Origin: Gammaproteobacteria bacterium
GTDB taxonomy: Bacteria; Pseudomonadota; Gammaproteobacteria; SZUA-229
Reading direction: 5' to 3'
Length of the DNA: 28,701 nucleotides
NCBI GenBank assembly: GCA_029880105.1
Contig: JAOUPA010000007.1
Location: 1-28,701 of the forward strand
The notes beneath the pieces are model-generated. The model saw only the letters and a list, made by a program, of their open reading frames with translations, searched no databases and was not told the DNA's origin. A program made the translations under genes and the position numbers. Each line of letters starts with the position of its first letter. The stretch's first letter is position 1. Positions 15,380-24,337 of the stretch are shown here, piece after piece.

Positions 15380-16747
15380 ATGCCCTTTATTCCCCATACC
15401 GAACAGGAAATCGCTGAAATGTTGCAGGCGATAGGTGTTGATAATATCAATGCCCTGTTTGAAGAAATACCCTCACATTTGCTGGCCGGTGAACTGGCCG
15501 GTATACCTGAAGGCATGACTGAAATGGAAATTTCACGTCTGATGCACGCGCGTGCCTCGCAGCACCCGCAGTCGATCTGTTTTCTGGGGGCCGGTGCCTA
15601 CGAACATCACATTCCCTCGGCGGTGTGGGAAATTACTACACGCGGCGAATACTACAGTGCCTACACACCGTACCAGGCGGAGGCATCGCAGGGCACACTG
15701 CAACTGACTTATGAATACCAGAGCATGATGACGGCAATGACCGGCATGGATGTGTCGAATGCATCCCTGTACGACGGTGCGTCTGCACTTGCCGAAGCGG
15801 TGTTGATGGCAGTGCGTGGTAACCGCAAATCCAAGTCACGCAAGATCCTGGTACCGACCACGGTGCACCCGGCCTATAGAAAAACCACACACACCATCGT
15901 TCGTGGACAGCATATTGAACTGTGTGAAGTGGCCTATGATGCGACAAGTGGTGTGGTTAGTCTGGATGCCATCAAACAACGGGCAGAAGCGGAGGGTGGT
16001 GACGTCACTGCGGTAGTAATCCAGCAGCCGAATTTCTTCGGTAATCTGGAGTCGGTGGATGAGATCACTGACTGGGCGCATGAACACGATATCCTGGTGA
16101 TTGCGGTAGTCAATCCGCTGACGCTGGCAATTTTACAGTCACCGGGTGAATGGGGTGCAACTGGTGCCGATATCGCCTGTGGTGATGGGCAACCACTGGG
16201 TGCACCGCTATCTGCTGGCGGTCCTTATTATGGATTTATCTGTTGTAAACAGGAACTGGTCAGGCAGATGCCGGGGCGTATTGTTGGCCGTACCGTCGAC
16301 CTGGATGGCAAAACCGGTTTTGTACTGACCCTGCAGGCGCGTGAGCAGCACATTCGTCGCTCCAAGGCGACCTCCAATATCTGTACCAATCAGGGTCTGG
16401 TGGTCACGGCCTCGACTATTCACATGTCGATTCTGGGTGCTCGCGGCCTTGAGAATGCGGCTTCAGCCTGTCATGCCAATACCGTTTCTCTGGTGGCTCA
16501 GCTGTCTGCAGTTAAAGGTGTCGATTGTGCCTTCAATAGCCCGTACTTCCATGAGGCGGTGCTGAAATTAAGCAAGCCAGCGAGCGAGGTATTGGCTGCG
16601 CTGGCAGATAGAAATATTCTCGGTGGCTATGACCTGTCTATGTCCTACCCCGAACTGGGTTCTGCGATATTGGTCTGTGCTACCGAAATGCGGACTGAAG
16701 AAGAAATTGGTGCTTATGCAAAAGCATTAGCCGAGGTGATTGCCTGA
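15380..16747 (+). CDS. gcvPA: glycine dehydrogenase (decarboxylating), subunit 1
   Basis: This is the N-terminal half of the P protein as a separate 455-residue subunit. With GcvPB it decarboxylates glycine and passes the aminomethyl group to lipoyl-GcvH. Recognisable blocks include [57 protein letters not shown] and the [16 protein letters not shown] segment. It has the PLP-enzyme fold but lacks the PLP lysine, which is in GcvPB, as is normal for the split form. Its TGA overlaps the gcvPB ATG by one base, giving tight translational coupling for a 1:1 complex. Many gammaproteobacteria, including E. coli, have a fused P protein instead. Confidence 0.96.
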   Translation: MPFIPHTEQEIAEMLQAIGVDNINALFEEIPSHLLAGELAGIPEGMTEMEISRLMHARASQHPQSICFLGAGAYEHHIPSAVWEITTRGEYYSAYTPYQAEASQGTLQLTYEYQSMMTAMTGMDVSNASLYDGASALAEAVLMAVRGNRKSKSRKILVPTTVHPAYRKTTHTIVRGQHIELCEVAYDATSGVVSLDAIKQRAEAEGGDVTAVVIQQPNFFGNLESVDEITDWAHEHDILVIAVVNPLTLAILQSPGEWGATGADIACGDGQPLGAPLSAGGPYYGFICCKQELVRQMPGRIVGRTVDLDGKTGFVLTLQAREQHIRRSKATSNICTNQGLVVTASTIHMSILGARGLENAASACHANTVSLVAQLSAVKGVDCAFNSPYFHEAVLKLSKPASEVLAALADRNILGGYDLSMSYPELGSAILVCATEMRTEEEIGAYAKALAEVIA

Positions 16748-18204
16748 TGTTAATTTTTGAACACTCAAGAACGGGACGAAAAGGTGCGCCGCAGTCACCT
16801 AAACAGAAGGCTAGTGTGGCTGATATTCCGGCTTCTTTTCTGAGAAAGGAAAGGGCGGCGTTACCCGAGGTCTCAGAGATGCAGGCGGTACGCCACTTCA
16901 CACGCCTGTCTCAAAAGAATTTCTCTATCGACACCCATTTCTATCCGTTGGGTTCGTGCACGATGAAGTACAACCCGCGTGCCTGCAACAAGCTGGCAAT
17001 GTTGCCGGGTTTTCTGTCACGTCATCCGATGGCACCGGAGGCGCAGTCGCAGGGCTTTCTTGCCTGCATGTATGAACTGCAATCGATGTTATCTAATGTG
17101 ACTGGAATGGCGGCCTTCTCGCTGGCACCGATGGCCGGTGCCCAGGGTGAGTTTGCTGGTGTCGCCATGATCGAGGCCTATCATCGTTCACGTGGCGATG
17201 ATGCGCGTAAGGAAATCCTGCTGCCGAATTCGGCGCACGGAACCAACCCGGCAACGGCAACGATGTGCGGATTTAGTGTGCGCGAAATTCCATCGCTGGA
17301 AAATGGCGACGTAGATATTGAGGCGCTGAAAAAAGCAGTAGGCCCACAAACAGCGGGCTTTATGCTGACCAATCCTTCAACACTGGGTGTGTTCGAGCGC
17401 CAGATTGAGACTATCGCTAAAATCGTGCACGGTGCTGGTGGCCTGCTGTATTACGATGGCGCTAATTTGAATGCGATTCTTGGAAAAATCAGGCCTGGTG
17501 ATATGGGTTTTGACGTGATCCACAGCAATCTGCACAAGACCTTTTCAACACCACACGGTGGCGGTGGCCCGGGTGCAGGTGCCGTTGGTGTCGCTGAGCG
17601 ATTAAAACCTTTCCTGCCTTTACCCGTTGTGACCAAAGAAGGTGAAAACTATCGCTGGATGACGGAAAAAGATCTGCCCGATACTATCGGTTCACTTTCC
17701 GCCTTTATGGGTAATGCCGGGGTTCTGTTGCGTGCCTATGTCTATATGCGCATGCTGGGTCGTGAGGGTATGGTACGTGTCGCAGAGTTTGCGACGCTGA
17801 ATGCCAATTATATGATGGCCGAGGCAAAGCGCCGTGGTTTTGAACTGGCTATTCCAGATCGCCGCGCTAGCCATGAATTTATCATCACCCTGAAAAATGA
17901 AGCGCGCGATTTGCACGTCAGTGCCATGGATTTTGCCAAGCGCCTGCTGGATCTGGGTTACCATGCACCGACAACCTATTTCCCCTTGCTGGTGCCTGAG
18001 TGCCTGTTAATTGAACCTACCGAGACTGAAGCCAAGGAGGCACTGGATGGTTTTATGGCGGCGCTGGAGCAGATTCGTGAAGAAGCCAAAATCAATGCTG
18101 ACCTGGTCAAAGGCGCACCTTATACCTTGCCGGTAAAACGCCTGGATGATGTCAGGGCTGCACGTCAGCTTGATCTTGCCTGGAAGGCCAGTCCAGCTGA
18201 ATAA
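16747..18204 (+). CDS. gcvPB: glycine dehydrogenase (decarboxylating), subunit 2
   Basis: This is the PLP-carrying C-terminal half of the P protein, 485 residues. It has [14 protein letters not shown] (about residues 66-79), [22 protein letters not shown] and the PLP-lysine block [16 protein letters not shown] with Lys264. These are all hallmarks of the two-subunit glycine decarboxylase. It overlaps gcvPA by one base and ends the gcv run, 12 bp from the convergent diguanylate cyclase gene, with no clear terminator in between. With GcvT, GcvH and the L protein (lipoamide dehydrogenase, not in this window) the pathway from glycine to CO2, ammonia and methylene-THF is complete. Confidence 0.97.
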   Translation: MLIFEHSRTGRKGAPQSPKQKASVADIPASFLRKERAALPEVSEMQAVRHFTRLSQKNFSIDTHFYPLGSCTMKYNPRACNKLAMLPGFLSRHPMAPEAQSQGFLACMYELQSMLSNVTGMAAFSLAPMAGAQGEFAGVAMIEAYHRSRGDDARKEILLPNSAHGTNPATATMCGFSVREIPSLENGDVDIEALKKAVGPQTAGFMLTNPSTLGVFERQIETIAKIVHGAGGLLYYDGANLNAILGKIRPGDMGFDVIHSNLHKTFSTPHGGGGPGAGAVGVAERLKPFLPLPVVTKEGENYRWMTEKDLPDTIGSLSAFMGNAGVLLRAYVYMRMLGREGMVRVAEFATLNANYMMAEAKRRGFELAIPDRRASHEFIITLKNEARDLHVSAMDFAKRLLDLGYHAPTTYFPLLVPECLLIEPTETEAKEALDGFMAALEQIREEAKINADLVKGAPYTLPVKRLDDVRAARQLDLAWKASPAE

Positions 18205-18216
18205 AATCGGTTGGCT

Positions 18217-18933
18217 TCAGAGCTGCCGCACGCAGTTGCGGCCATCTGACTTGGCCTGATACAGGGCCTTGTCTGTTCGCTCCAGAAGGGTATTCATGTC
18301 ATCCGAGGTTGAAATGAATTCGGTGACACCAAAGCTGGCGGTAACACGACCAATAGTAAAACGGTGCTGTTCGATATCCTGTTTTAGCCGCTGTGCGTGT
18401 TCCATAGCACCATCGATTCTGGTTGATGAGGCCATGATAATGAATTCTTCTCCACCGTAACGGGCAAAAATATCCGAGCTACGATTGGCGCTGGAAACAA
18501 CCATGGCCAGTTCCTGTAGAGTGAGATCACCCGTTGGATGGCCGTGGGTATCGTTGACCTGTTTGAAGTGGTCGATATCGAAAAAAATAATCGAAAGTTG
18601 CCCACCGTAACGTTTGATTCGTTCAATCTCAGATTCCAGCAGTCGATTGAAGTGAAGTCGATTATATATACCCGTGAGGGCATCGGTGAAAGCCTGCTCT
18701 TTGAGCTGGTCTCCCATGAGTTTGATACGTGCTAGCAGGTAACCAAACATTACTCCGGCTAAGGCCGGTGTTATGAATGAAACAGCATTGAGTTCAGCGC
18801 CGAGCAGGAAGCGCGTGTGAATGATATTGAGTTCACTGGTAAATACACAGGCTAAAGTTATATAAGCGGTGTATATAAAGGCTTTATTGTCAGCAAATTC
18901 GGCGAGTTTTTTGTATTTAAGCGTTTTTATCAT
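18217..18933 (-). CDS. membrane-bound diguanylate cyclase (GGDEF domain)
   Basis: The 238-residue product has two predicted membrane segments (about residues 18-36 and 48-68) with almost no periplasmic part, then a GGDEF domain. The domain contains DALTGIYNRLHF, FFDIDHFKQVNDTHGH, and the active-site loop RYGGEEF (GGEEF at 160-164). An RxxD inhibitory site (R151 to D154) lies exactly five residues before GGEEF, as in product-inhibited cyclases. It should therefore make cyclic di-GMP at the inner membrane under feedback control. No separate sensor domain is visible, so the input signal is unknown. It is a single gene, convergent with gcvPB and divergent from the exported protein at 19016. Confidence 0.93.
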   Translation of the reverse strand: MIKTLKYKKLAEFADNKAFIYTAYITLACVFTSELNIIHTRFLLGAELNAVSFITPALAGVMFGYLLARIKLMGDQLKEQAFTDALTGIYNRLHFNRLLESEIERIKRYGGQLSIIFFDIDHFKQVNDTHGHPTGDLTLQELAMVVSSANRSSDIFARYGGEEFIIMASSTRIDGAMEHAQRLKQDIEQHRFTIGRVTASFGVTEFISTSDDMNTLLERTDKALYQAKSDGRNCVRQL

Positions 18934-19015
18934 CGGCGCAACTATGACAGACTGTACATTACTGGTTATTAAGTTATGCCAATAATACTTTAAATATGTC
19001 TACCAGGAGGGAAAA

Positions 19016-19594
19016 ATGGATAAAAAATTATATATATCAATCATATGCTTTATTTTATGCCTGACAGGATCTGTACAGGCACTGGAATTCAAGGGGACTG
19101 TCGTACCTGACGAGGTAGTGCTGGAAGGAAGCGCTCAGCCAGTCAAGCTCAATGGCGTTGGTATGCGTACCAAGTTTTTCTTTGATATCTATGTTGGTGC
19201 TCTGTATTTGAAAACACCAGCGGCAACAATAGCAGACGTACTGTCCCAGGAGTCACCAAAACGTGTGTTGATGCATTTTGTCTACGATGAAGTACCTGTG
19301 GAAAAGCTGGTTGCTGGCTGGAACGAAGGTTTTGAAGAAAACCAGAATGATGAACAACTGGTAGCACTGGCAGATCGCATCAGGACATTTAACCAGATGT
19401 TTGTAAGTGTGCATGCGGGTGATGAGATTCTACTGGACTATCTGCCTGATCAGGGTACTCGCGTCAGTATCAAGGGCGAAGTTAAAGGTGTGATAGCAGG
19501 TAAAGATTTTAATGATGCATTGCTGCGTATCTGGTTAGGTGACGAACCTGCCGATGAAGCCCTAAAGGAAGCGATGCTGAATGCGGATAATTAA
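19016..19594 (+). CDS. exported chalcone isomerase-like family protein
   Basis: The 192-residue product has a signal peptide (MDKKLYISIICFILCLTGSVQA), then a mature part with VKLNGVGMRTKFFFDIYVGALYL, which I recognise as the bacterial chalcone-isomerase-like family (PF16036 type). Members share the fold of plant chalcone isomerase, but bacteria with this version are not known to make flavonoids; a lipid- or fatty-acid-linked role has been suggested for the fold. A strong AGGAGGG precedes the ATG. It stands alone and its stop codon overlaps that of the convergent DsbA-like gene. The substrate is unknown. Confidence 0.85.
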   Translation: MDKKLYISIICFILCLTGSVQALEFKGTVVPDEVVLEGSAQPVKLNGVGMRTKFFFDIYVGALYLKTPAATIADVLSQESPKRVLMHFVYDEVPVEKLVAGWNEGFEENQNDEQLVALADRIRTFNQMFVSVHAGDEILLDYLPDQGTRVSIKGEVKGVIAGKDFNDALLRIWLGDEPADEALKEAMLNADN

Positions 19595-20220
19595 TCATTA
19601 TCTTGTTTAATTAAGTCAGCTGCAGCGTCACGCATAACGGATTCTTCGACAACACCAGTGAGTACCCGTTTACCAAAGACAAAACTGGGTACGCTATTAA
19701 TATGAAACTGCCTTGCCTGATTGAAGTTTTCCAGCAGGCGTTGCTGGGGGCGTATATCGCTCCATGCGTTGTCGATAAAAGCATTATCGATGCCGCATCC
19801 CTGTGCGATTTCACGTAATACCTCCCTATCACCAATATTTTTCTTATCAACAAAAAAGGCCGAGAATAATTTTTCGTGCAGATCATAAAAAACATCACGC
19901 CCCAGTTGTTTGCAGGTTTCAGCGAGTAGCAGCGCATCTTTTGAATTGGTGGTGAAGGTGTGCTCAGCGAGTGGGATATTTTCTTCGGTTGCGACGCGTT
20001 TCAGGTTTTTCATTAGCTGATCCCAGAACTCAGAGGAATAATCGAGATCGGTGACTGGTTCACCTGTGGCCGAATTTTCTGGGTGGATTTCCAGAAAGCA
20101 CCAGTTTATTTTCAGGTCGTAGCTATCCCTGAGGCGCATCAGGCGGTGGTGCCCAACATAGCAAAAGGGACAAATGTAGTCGCTGAAAACGGTCAGCTGA
20201 ATTTCCGGTAGATTGGCCAT
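19591..20220 (-). CDS. DsbA family oxidoreductase, FrnE-like
   Basis: The 209-residue product has a thioredoxin-like fold with active site CPFC (residues 17-20), a helical insertion and the cis-proline loop NSVPSFVFGKRVLTG near residue 170. This pattern is typical of the cytoplasmic FrnE/polyketide-type DsbA branch (2-hydroxychromene isomerase relatives). It lacks a signal peptide, so it should act in the cytoplasm on thiols or disulfides. I start it at 20220 because AAAGGA lies six bases before that ATG; an in-frame ATG at 20226 almost touches the same site. It is last in a tight run behind the TSUP permease, and its stop overlaps that of the convergent gene by 4 bp. Confidence 0.88.
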   Translation of the reverse strand: MANLPEIQLTVFSDYICPFCYVGHHRLMRLRDSYDLKINWCFLEIHPENSATGEPVTDLDYSSEFWDQLMKNLKRVATEENIPLAEHTFTTNSKDALLLAETCKQLGRDVFYDLHEKLFSAFFVDKKNIGDREVLREIAQGCGIDNAFIDNAWSDIRPQQRLLENFNQARQFHINSVPSFVFGKRVLTGVVEESVMRDAAADLIKQDND

Positions 20221-20230
20221 AGGCATTCCT

Positions 20231-21019
20231 TTATAGCACAGTCAATTTCAAACCTATCAGTATTAAAAACAGGGCAAAGCCTTTTTTGAGGGCAGCCTCG
20301 GGCAGTTGATGCGCCAGCCTGGCGCCGACAGGGGCAAAGATAAAGCTGGTGGCGATAATCAGTGCAAAGGCTTGCAGGTGTACATAACCCAGTGTCTGCT
20401 GCGGTAAATCATCAATTGACCAGCCGGTATAGATATATGAAGCTGTACCGAATATTGCTATTGGTAAACCGCAGGCGGCAGAAGTAGCAATCGCGTTGCG
20501 TATCGCAATACTGTGCCAGTGTAAAAAAGGCACGGTCAGAGTGCCACCACCGATACCGACAAGTGCAGAGATAGCGCCAATGACAAAACCACCAGCAGCA
20601 GATTTGATTTTGTTGATGCTGGTGTTGTGTTGCCGGCTCTGCCTGTTCCATAGCATGTGTATGGCAACAAATAACTCAAAAATACCGAAGGCGGGCTTCA
20701 ACAGGTTAGTGGGCATTGCACTGGCCGCGATACCACCCAGCCAGGCGCCCAGGCATATGCCCGGTGCCAGTAATAAAAATACTGGCCAGAGCACGGCATG
20801 TTTTTTATGGTGTGCACGTGTGGATGAAATCGAGGTAACAATAATAGTAGCCAGCGAGGTTGCCAGCGCCATGTGCATGATATGTTCAGCTGGCAGGTTT
20901 TGTGCGCTGAAAATAAAGAAGAGTACGGGCACTATAATTAGCCCGCCGCCAACGCCTAATAGCCCACTGGCCAGACCAGCGAATATGCCGGTAGCCAGAT
21001 AGAGCAAAATTTCGATCAT
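20231..21019 (-). CDS. TSUP (TauE/SafE) family membrane permease
   Basis: The 262-residue product is very hydrophobic, with about eight membrane helices in two related halves. Each half begins with a Gly-rich motif: GLASGLLGVGGGLIIVPVL near the N-terminus and GAISALVGIGGGTLTVPFL near residue 155. This is the signature of the TSUP family, whose studied members move sulfite, sulfoacetate, taurine-derived or other organic anions across the inner membrane. The gene lies 5 bp after the CbbY-like gene and shortly before the DsbA-like gene, so the three are probably cotranscribed. The transported substrate cannot be told from sequence; a sulfur compound is a reasonable guess only. Confidence 0.92.
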   Translation of the reverse strand: MIEILLYLATGIFAGLASGLLGVGGGLIIVPVLFFIFSAQNLPAEHIMHMALATSLATIIVTSISSTRAHHKKHAVLWPVFLLLAPGICLGAWLGGIAASAMPTNLLKPAFGIFELFVAIHMLWNRQSRQHNTSINKIKSAAGGFVIGAISALVGIGGGTLTVPFLHWHSIAIRNAIATSAACGLPIAIFGTASYIYTGWSIDDLPQQTLGYVHLQAFALIIATSFIFAPVGARLAHQLPEAALKKGFALFLILIGLKLTVL

Positions 21020-21024
21020 TGTGC

Positions 21025-21801
21025 CTACGCGTTATTTTTAGCGTGAATTTTTTCTAACAGCTCGCAATTGACCATGCTATGACCATGAGCGTCTCCAGCC
21101 AGTACATTGAATGGCTGAGCAGGTTCACCCAGGTGATCGAGCACAACAGCGGCACCACTGAAGTCATCGTCCTGGGTATAGCCATTGACGGTAATCAGCG
21201 TAGTCAGGCCGGCATCTTGCGACGAAAGAATGCCGTTACGCGAATCTTCAAAAGCCAGGCACTCCTCGGGTCTTAAGCCCATGGCTTCAAGTGCGTAGTT
21301 GTAGATATCGCCGGCAGGTTTTTTTGCAGGAACAACATCGCCGGCGGCGATTATATCGAACCAGCCCAGCGATTCTTCACCCAGGGTGTGACTGAACAGT
21401 GCGGTGACATTTTCGGGTGTGGTTGTTGTTGCTACGGCCAGTCGTAGGCCATTTTCACGCGCTTCGTGCAGTAGTCTCTCGACACCGGGGCGAAGTGGAA
21501 TCGCACCGGTTGCCAGCAGCTCGGTGTAGTGGCGTGTTTTGGCAGCATGTAATTCGGGAATAAGATCGTCAAAATTGTCGGGCAAATTGTCGTTGCCGAG
21601 AAAATTGGAGACGCAGAACCGCATACGTTCCTTGCCACCGGTGACGGCAAGTAACTTGCCATACAGTTCAACGTCCCAGTCCCAGTCGATGCCGTATTCC
21701 CTGAAGGCAGCATTAAAGGCGACACGATGGCCGTCACGCTCGGTATCGGCGAGGGTACCATCGACATCAAATATCAGTGCTTTTAGTGTTGTATTTTTCA
21801 T
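21025..21801 (-). CDS. cbbY: CbbY-like HAD phosphatase
   Basis: The 258-residue product is a HAD-superfamily phosphatase with a helical cap. Motif I, FDVDGTLADTE, supplies the nucleophile D12 and D14; PAKKPAGDIYNYAL holds the motif III Lys; AFEDSRNGI is motif IV. The DWDWDVELYGKLLAVTGGKER segment in the cap is what I associate with CbbY, which in phototrophs and chemoautotrophs dephosphorylates xylulose-1,5-bisphosphate, an inhibitor of Rubisco. It is the first gene of a tight minus-strand run with a TSUP permease and a DsbA-like protein, and is divergent from the ABC exporter. No Rubisco or other Calvin-cycle-specific gene is in the window, so another sugar phosphate is possible. Confidence 0.8.
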   Translation of the reverse strand: MKNTTLKALIFDVDGTLADTERDGHRVAFNAAFREYGIDWDWDVELYGKLLAVTGGKERMRFCVSNFLGNDNLPDNFDDLIPELHAAKTRHYTELLATGAIPLRPGVERLLHEARENGLRLAVATTTTPENVTALFSHTLGEESLGWFDIIAAGDVVPAKKPAGDIYNYALEAMGLRPEECLAFEDSRNGILSSQDAGLTTLITVNGYTQDDDFSGAAVVLDHLGEPAQPFNVLAGDAHGHSMVNCELLEKIHAKNNA

Positions 21802-21925
21802 GGGGCGGAATTGTACAAGATTTAATAAGCTGCAAACATTAAAATTAACATGGTTATGTATGGATACAGATGGCGGCAGAAAGTTCAGTCCTGAAAATCC
21901 ACATTATGCAACACTCTCAATTAGA

Positions 21926-23746
21926 ATGGCCTTTATGATAGAACAATTTCAGAGCAGTACCGAACCACAGGCTGGTGGCCTGTATTCCTGGTCGTATATA
22001 CGCTCGGTGGCGAAGGAGCACAAACGCGAGCTGGTGATGGCCAACCTGATTGCGCTGTTGTCGGCACTGCTGAGCGTCCCAGTGCCCTTGCTGATACCGT
22101 TGCTGGTGGATGAGGTGTTGCTGGATCGGCCTGCGACCATGGTGGGTTTTATGTCGCGTATTTTTCCGGAGTCATGGCATGGGCCGGTGTTATTTATTAT
22201 TGCCGCGATGCTGGCTTCAATTCTGCTTCGTCTTTTCTCACTGCTGCTTGTCGTCTGGCAAACACGAAAGTTCACAATTATTGCCAAAGACATAAGCTAT
22301 CGTATCCGGGTAGGCTTACTCAATCGTCTGCAAAAAATTTCCATGTCGGAATATGAAACCATGGGTACGGGCGCAGTAACCTCACACTTTGTTACCGATG
22401 TGAATGCCATTGATGAATTTGTCGGTACGACCCTGAGTAAATTTCTGGTGGCGATGCTTACAGTTGTTGGTGTCTCTATCGTGCTGCTGTGGATGCATTG
22501 GCAGTTGGCGCTTTTTATTATTTTTATGAATCCAGTAGTCATTTATTTCACTATGGTGATGGGTAAGAAAGTCAAAAAACTGAAGGCTCGTGAAAATAGT
22601 GCTTTTGAAATTTTCCAGCAATCGCTCGGTGAAACGCTGGATGCGATTCAGCAAATACGTGCCAGCAATCGTGAGCAGCATTATTTGCAACGCGTGACAG
22701 CAGGTGCCGAGCAGTTAAAAAAACATATGATAGCTTTTGGCTGGAAAAGCGATGCCGCCAGCCGTTTTTCGTTTTTTATTTTTTTGATGGGTTTCGAGGT
22801 TTTTCGTGCACTTAGCATGGTGATGGTGCTGTTCACCAATTTGAGTATTGGTGAAATGTTCGCAGTTTATGCCTATCTCTGGTTTATGATGACACCAGTT
22901 CAGGAAATTCTTGGTATGCAGTATAGCTTTTATAGTGCCAATGCAGCACTGGATAGAATTAATCGCCTGATGCGGATGCAGAGCGAGACTGTCTATGAGC
23001 ATAGGGCTAACCCGTTTACAGGTGAGCATACTGTTGGTCTGCGTGTTGAAGGTGTCTGTTTTTCCTACGGCGAGGATCTGGATGTGCTCGATCACGTCAG
23101 TCTTGAAATTGCCGCTGGCGAAAAAGTTGCGCTGGTCGGAGCCAGTGGCGGTGGAAAATCAACACTGGTGCAGATTATTCTCGGGCTCTATCAGGCCAAC
23201 TCTGGAGAGATTTATTTTGATGGTGTGAATGTGCGTGATATTGGTCTCGATGTTGTGCGTGAAAATGTTGCTACAGTGTTGCAGAGCCCCGCCATGTTTA
23301 ACGACAGCGTTCGCGAAAACCTGTGTCTGGGGCGGGAACATAGTGATGCAGATATCTGGCGGGCACTGGCAATTGCGCAGTTAAGTGATGTCGTAGAAAA
23401 AATGCCACAGGGCCTGGAGACAGTGATTGGTCGTACCGGTATTCGACTCTCGGGCGGACAGCGCCAACGACTGGCGATTGCGCGTATGATACTGGCTAAC
23501 CCTAAAGTGGTGATACTCGACGAGGCGACATCTTCGTTGGACACTGAAACCGAAGCGCATTTACATGAAGCTATGCATGAATTTCTACAGAATCGTACAA
23601 CCTTAATTATTGCGCATCGTCTGAGTGCGGTCAGGCAGGCTGATCGTGTACTGGTATTCGATGCGGGTAAAATTATCGATGAAGGTAACCACGAAGAACT
23701 AATAGGTCGTGATGGCCTGTATCGTGACCTTTATGCCAGTCATTAG
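21926..23746 (+). CDS. ABC exporter, fused membrane and ATPase domains (MsbA/LapB-like type)
   Basis: The product of about 606 residues is a type I half-transporter. Its N-terminal six-helix domain (about residues 25-320) is followed by an ATPase domain with Walker A GASGGGKST (405-413), signature LSGGQRQR (508-515), Walker B VVILDEATSS (from 528) and the switch His in IIAHRLS. It should work as a homodimer in the inner membrane, exporting a lipid, drug or peptide. No peptidase domain is present. The frame is open further upstream, but that part overlaps the divergent phosphatase gene. ATG 21926 or 21935 (MIEQFQ) is the likely start, though neither has a good ribosome site. A small outer-membrane-type protein follows after 14 bp and is probably cotranscribed. 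Confidence 0.93.
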   Translation: MAFMIEQFQSSTEPQAGGLYSWSYIRSVAKEHKRELVMANLIALLSALLSVPVPLLIPLLVDEVLLDRPATMVGFMSRIFPESWHGPVLFIIAAMLASILLRLFSLLLVVWQTRKFTIIAKDISYRIRVGLLNRLQKISMSEYETMGTGAVTSHFVTDVNAIDEFVGTTLSKFLVAMLTVVGVSIVLLWMHWQLALFIIFMNPVVIYFTMVMGKKVKKLKARENSAFEIFQQSLGETLDAIQQIRASNREQHYLQRVTAGAEQLKKHMIAFGWKSDAASRFSFFIFLMGFEVFRALSMVMVLFTNLSIGEMFAVYAYLWFMMTPVQEILGMQYSFYSANAALDRINRLMRMQSETVYEHRANPFTGEHTVGLRVEGVCFSYGEDLDVLDHVSLEIAAGEKVALVGASGGGKSTLVQIILGLYQANSGEIYFDGVNVRDIGLDVVRENVATVLQSPAMFNDSVRENLCLGREHSDADIWRALAIAQLSDVVEKMPQGLETVIGRTGIRLSGGQRQRLAIARMILANPKVVILDEATSSLDTETEAHLHEAMHEFLQNRTTLIIAHRLSAVRQADRVLVFDAGKIIDEGNHEELIGRDGLYRDLYASH

Positions 23747-23760
23747 AGAGGGAGGGCGTA

Positions 23761-24267
23761 GTGAAAAAGATATTTAAAATTTTATATCGTGGTCTGCTGG
23801 CGTTGCCGGTGATTTTTGTAGCTACCTCCTCTCAGGCCGTATTCGAGCAGGGTGATAAGACTTTGTCGATTGTGCTCGGTTCTGGTCAGGCATTTAATCA
23901 GAACTACACGATCTTCGGTGCGGGCATTGGTTATTACGTCGTTGATGGTCTTAAACTGGGTATTGATGCACAGGTCTGGACTGGGGGTGATATCTCTATC
24001 ACCAAGGTAACACCAGATGTGGAATATGTATTTATTCAGGATAGCGGTATTAAGCCCTATATTGGGGCCTATTACAGAAAAACCAATGTTGAAGGCCAGA
24101 ACGACCTGGATTCTACGGGTGGTCGCGCTGGTGTCTATTTGTCAAAGCAGGCAGGCTATTATCTGAGCGTTGGTGTCGTCTATGAAAAATACCTCAGCTG
24201 TGACGAGGCGATTTATATTTCCTGCTCGGATAGTTATCCGGAAATTACACTGGCCTTTCGTATATAG
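23761..24267 (+). CDS. small outer-membrane beta-barrel protein (putative)
   Basis: The 168-residue product has a signal peptide (MKKIFKILYRGLLALPVIFVATSSQA) and a mature part of alternating hydrophobic strands with Gly and Tyr turns (FGAGIGYYVVDGLKLGIDA, VEYVFIQDSGIKPYIGAYY, AGYYLSVGVVYEKYL). It ends ITLAFRI. This suggests an eight-stranded OmpW/OmpA-like barrel, but I recognise no specific family. Two Cys near the C-terminus (about residues 143 and 149) may form a disulfide in the last loop. It starts with GTG, backed by GGAGGG. It lies 14 bp after the ABC exporter gene, so the two may work on the same envelope task. Confidence 0.72.
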   Translation: MKKIFKILYRGLLALPVIFVATSSQAVFEQGDKTLSIVLGSGQAFNQNYTIFGAGIGYYVVDGLKLGIDAQVWTGGDISITKVTPDVEYVFIQDSGIKPYIGAYYRKTNVEGQNDLDSTGGRAGVYLSKQAGYYLSVGVVYEKYLSCDEAIYISCSDSYPEITLAFRI

Positions 24268-24296
24268 TTGAAAGCATAATATTAATACTATAAAAT
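24268..24296 (+). promoter_or_regulatory. sigma70-type promoter of the cytochrome c peroxidase gene
   Basis: TTGAAA (24268-24273) and TAAAAT (24291-24296) are exactly 17 bp apart, starting right after the preceding stop codon. A short inverted repeat, TTAGA/TCTAA (24296-24310, 5-nt spacer), overlaps the end of the -10 box and the likely start point and could be an operator. The ribosome site GAGGGA follows at 24329-24334. Confidence 0.65.
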
Positions 24297-24337
24297 TAGA
24301 TTCATTCTAAAATTAACAATATTTTTACGAGGGAATT

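Noticed and set aside
21539..21925. N-terminal extension of the ABC exporter frame
   Set aside because: This part is antisense to the CbbY-like gene and lacks transporter character; the recognisable protein begins at 21926 or 21935.
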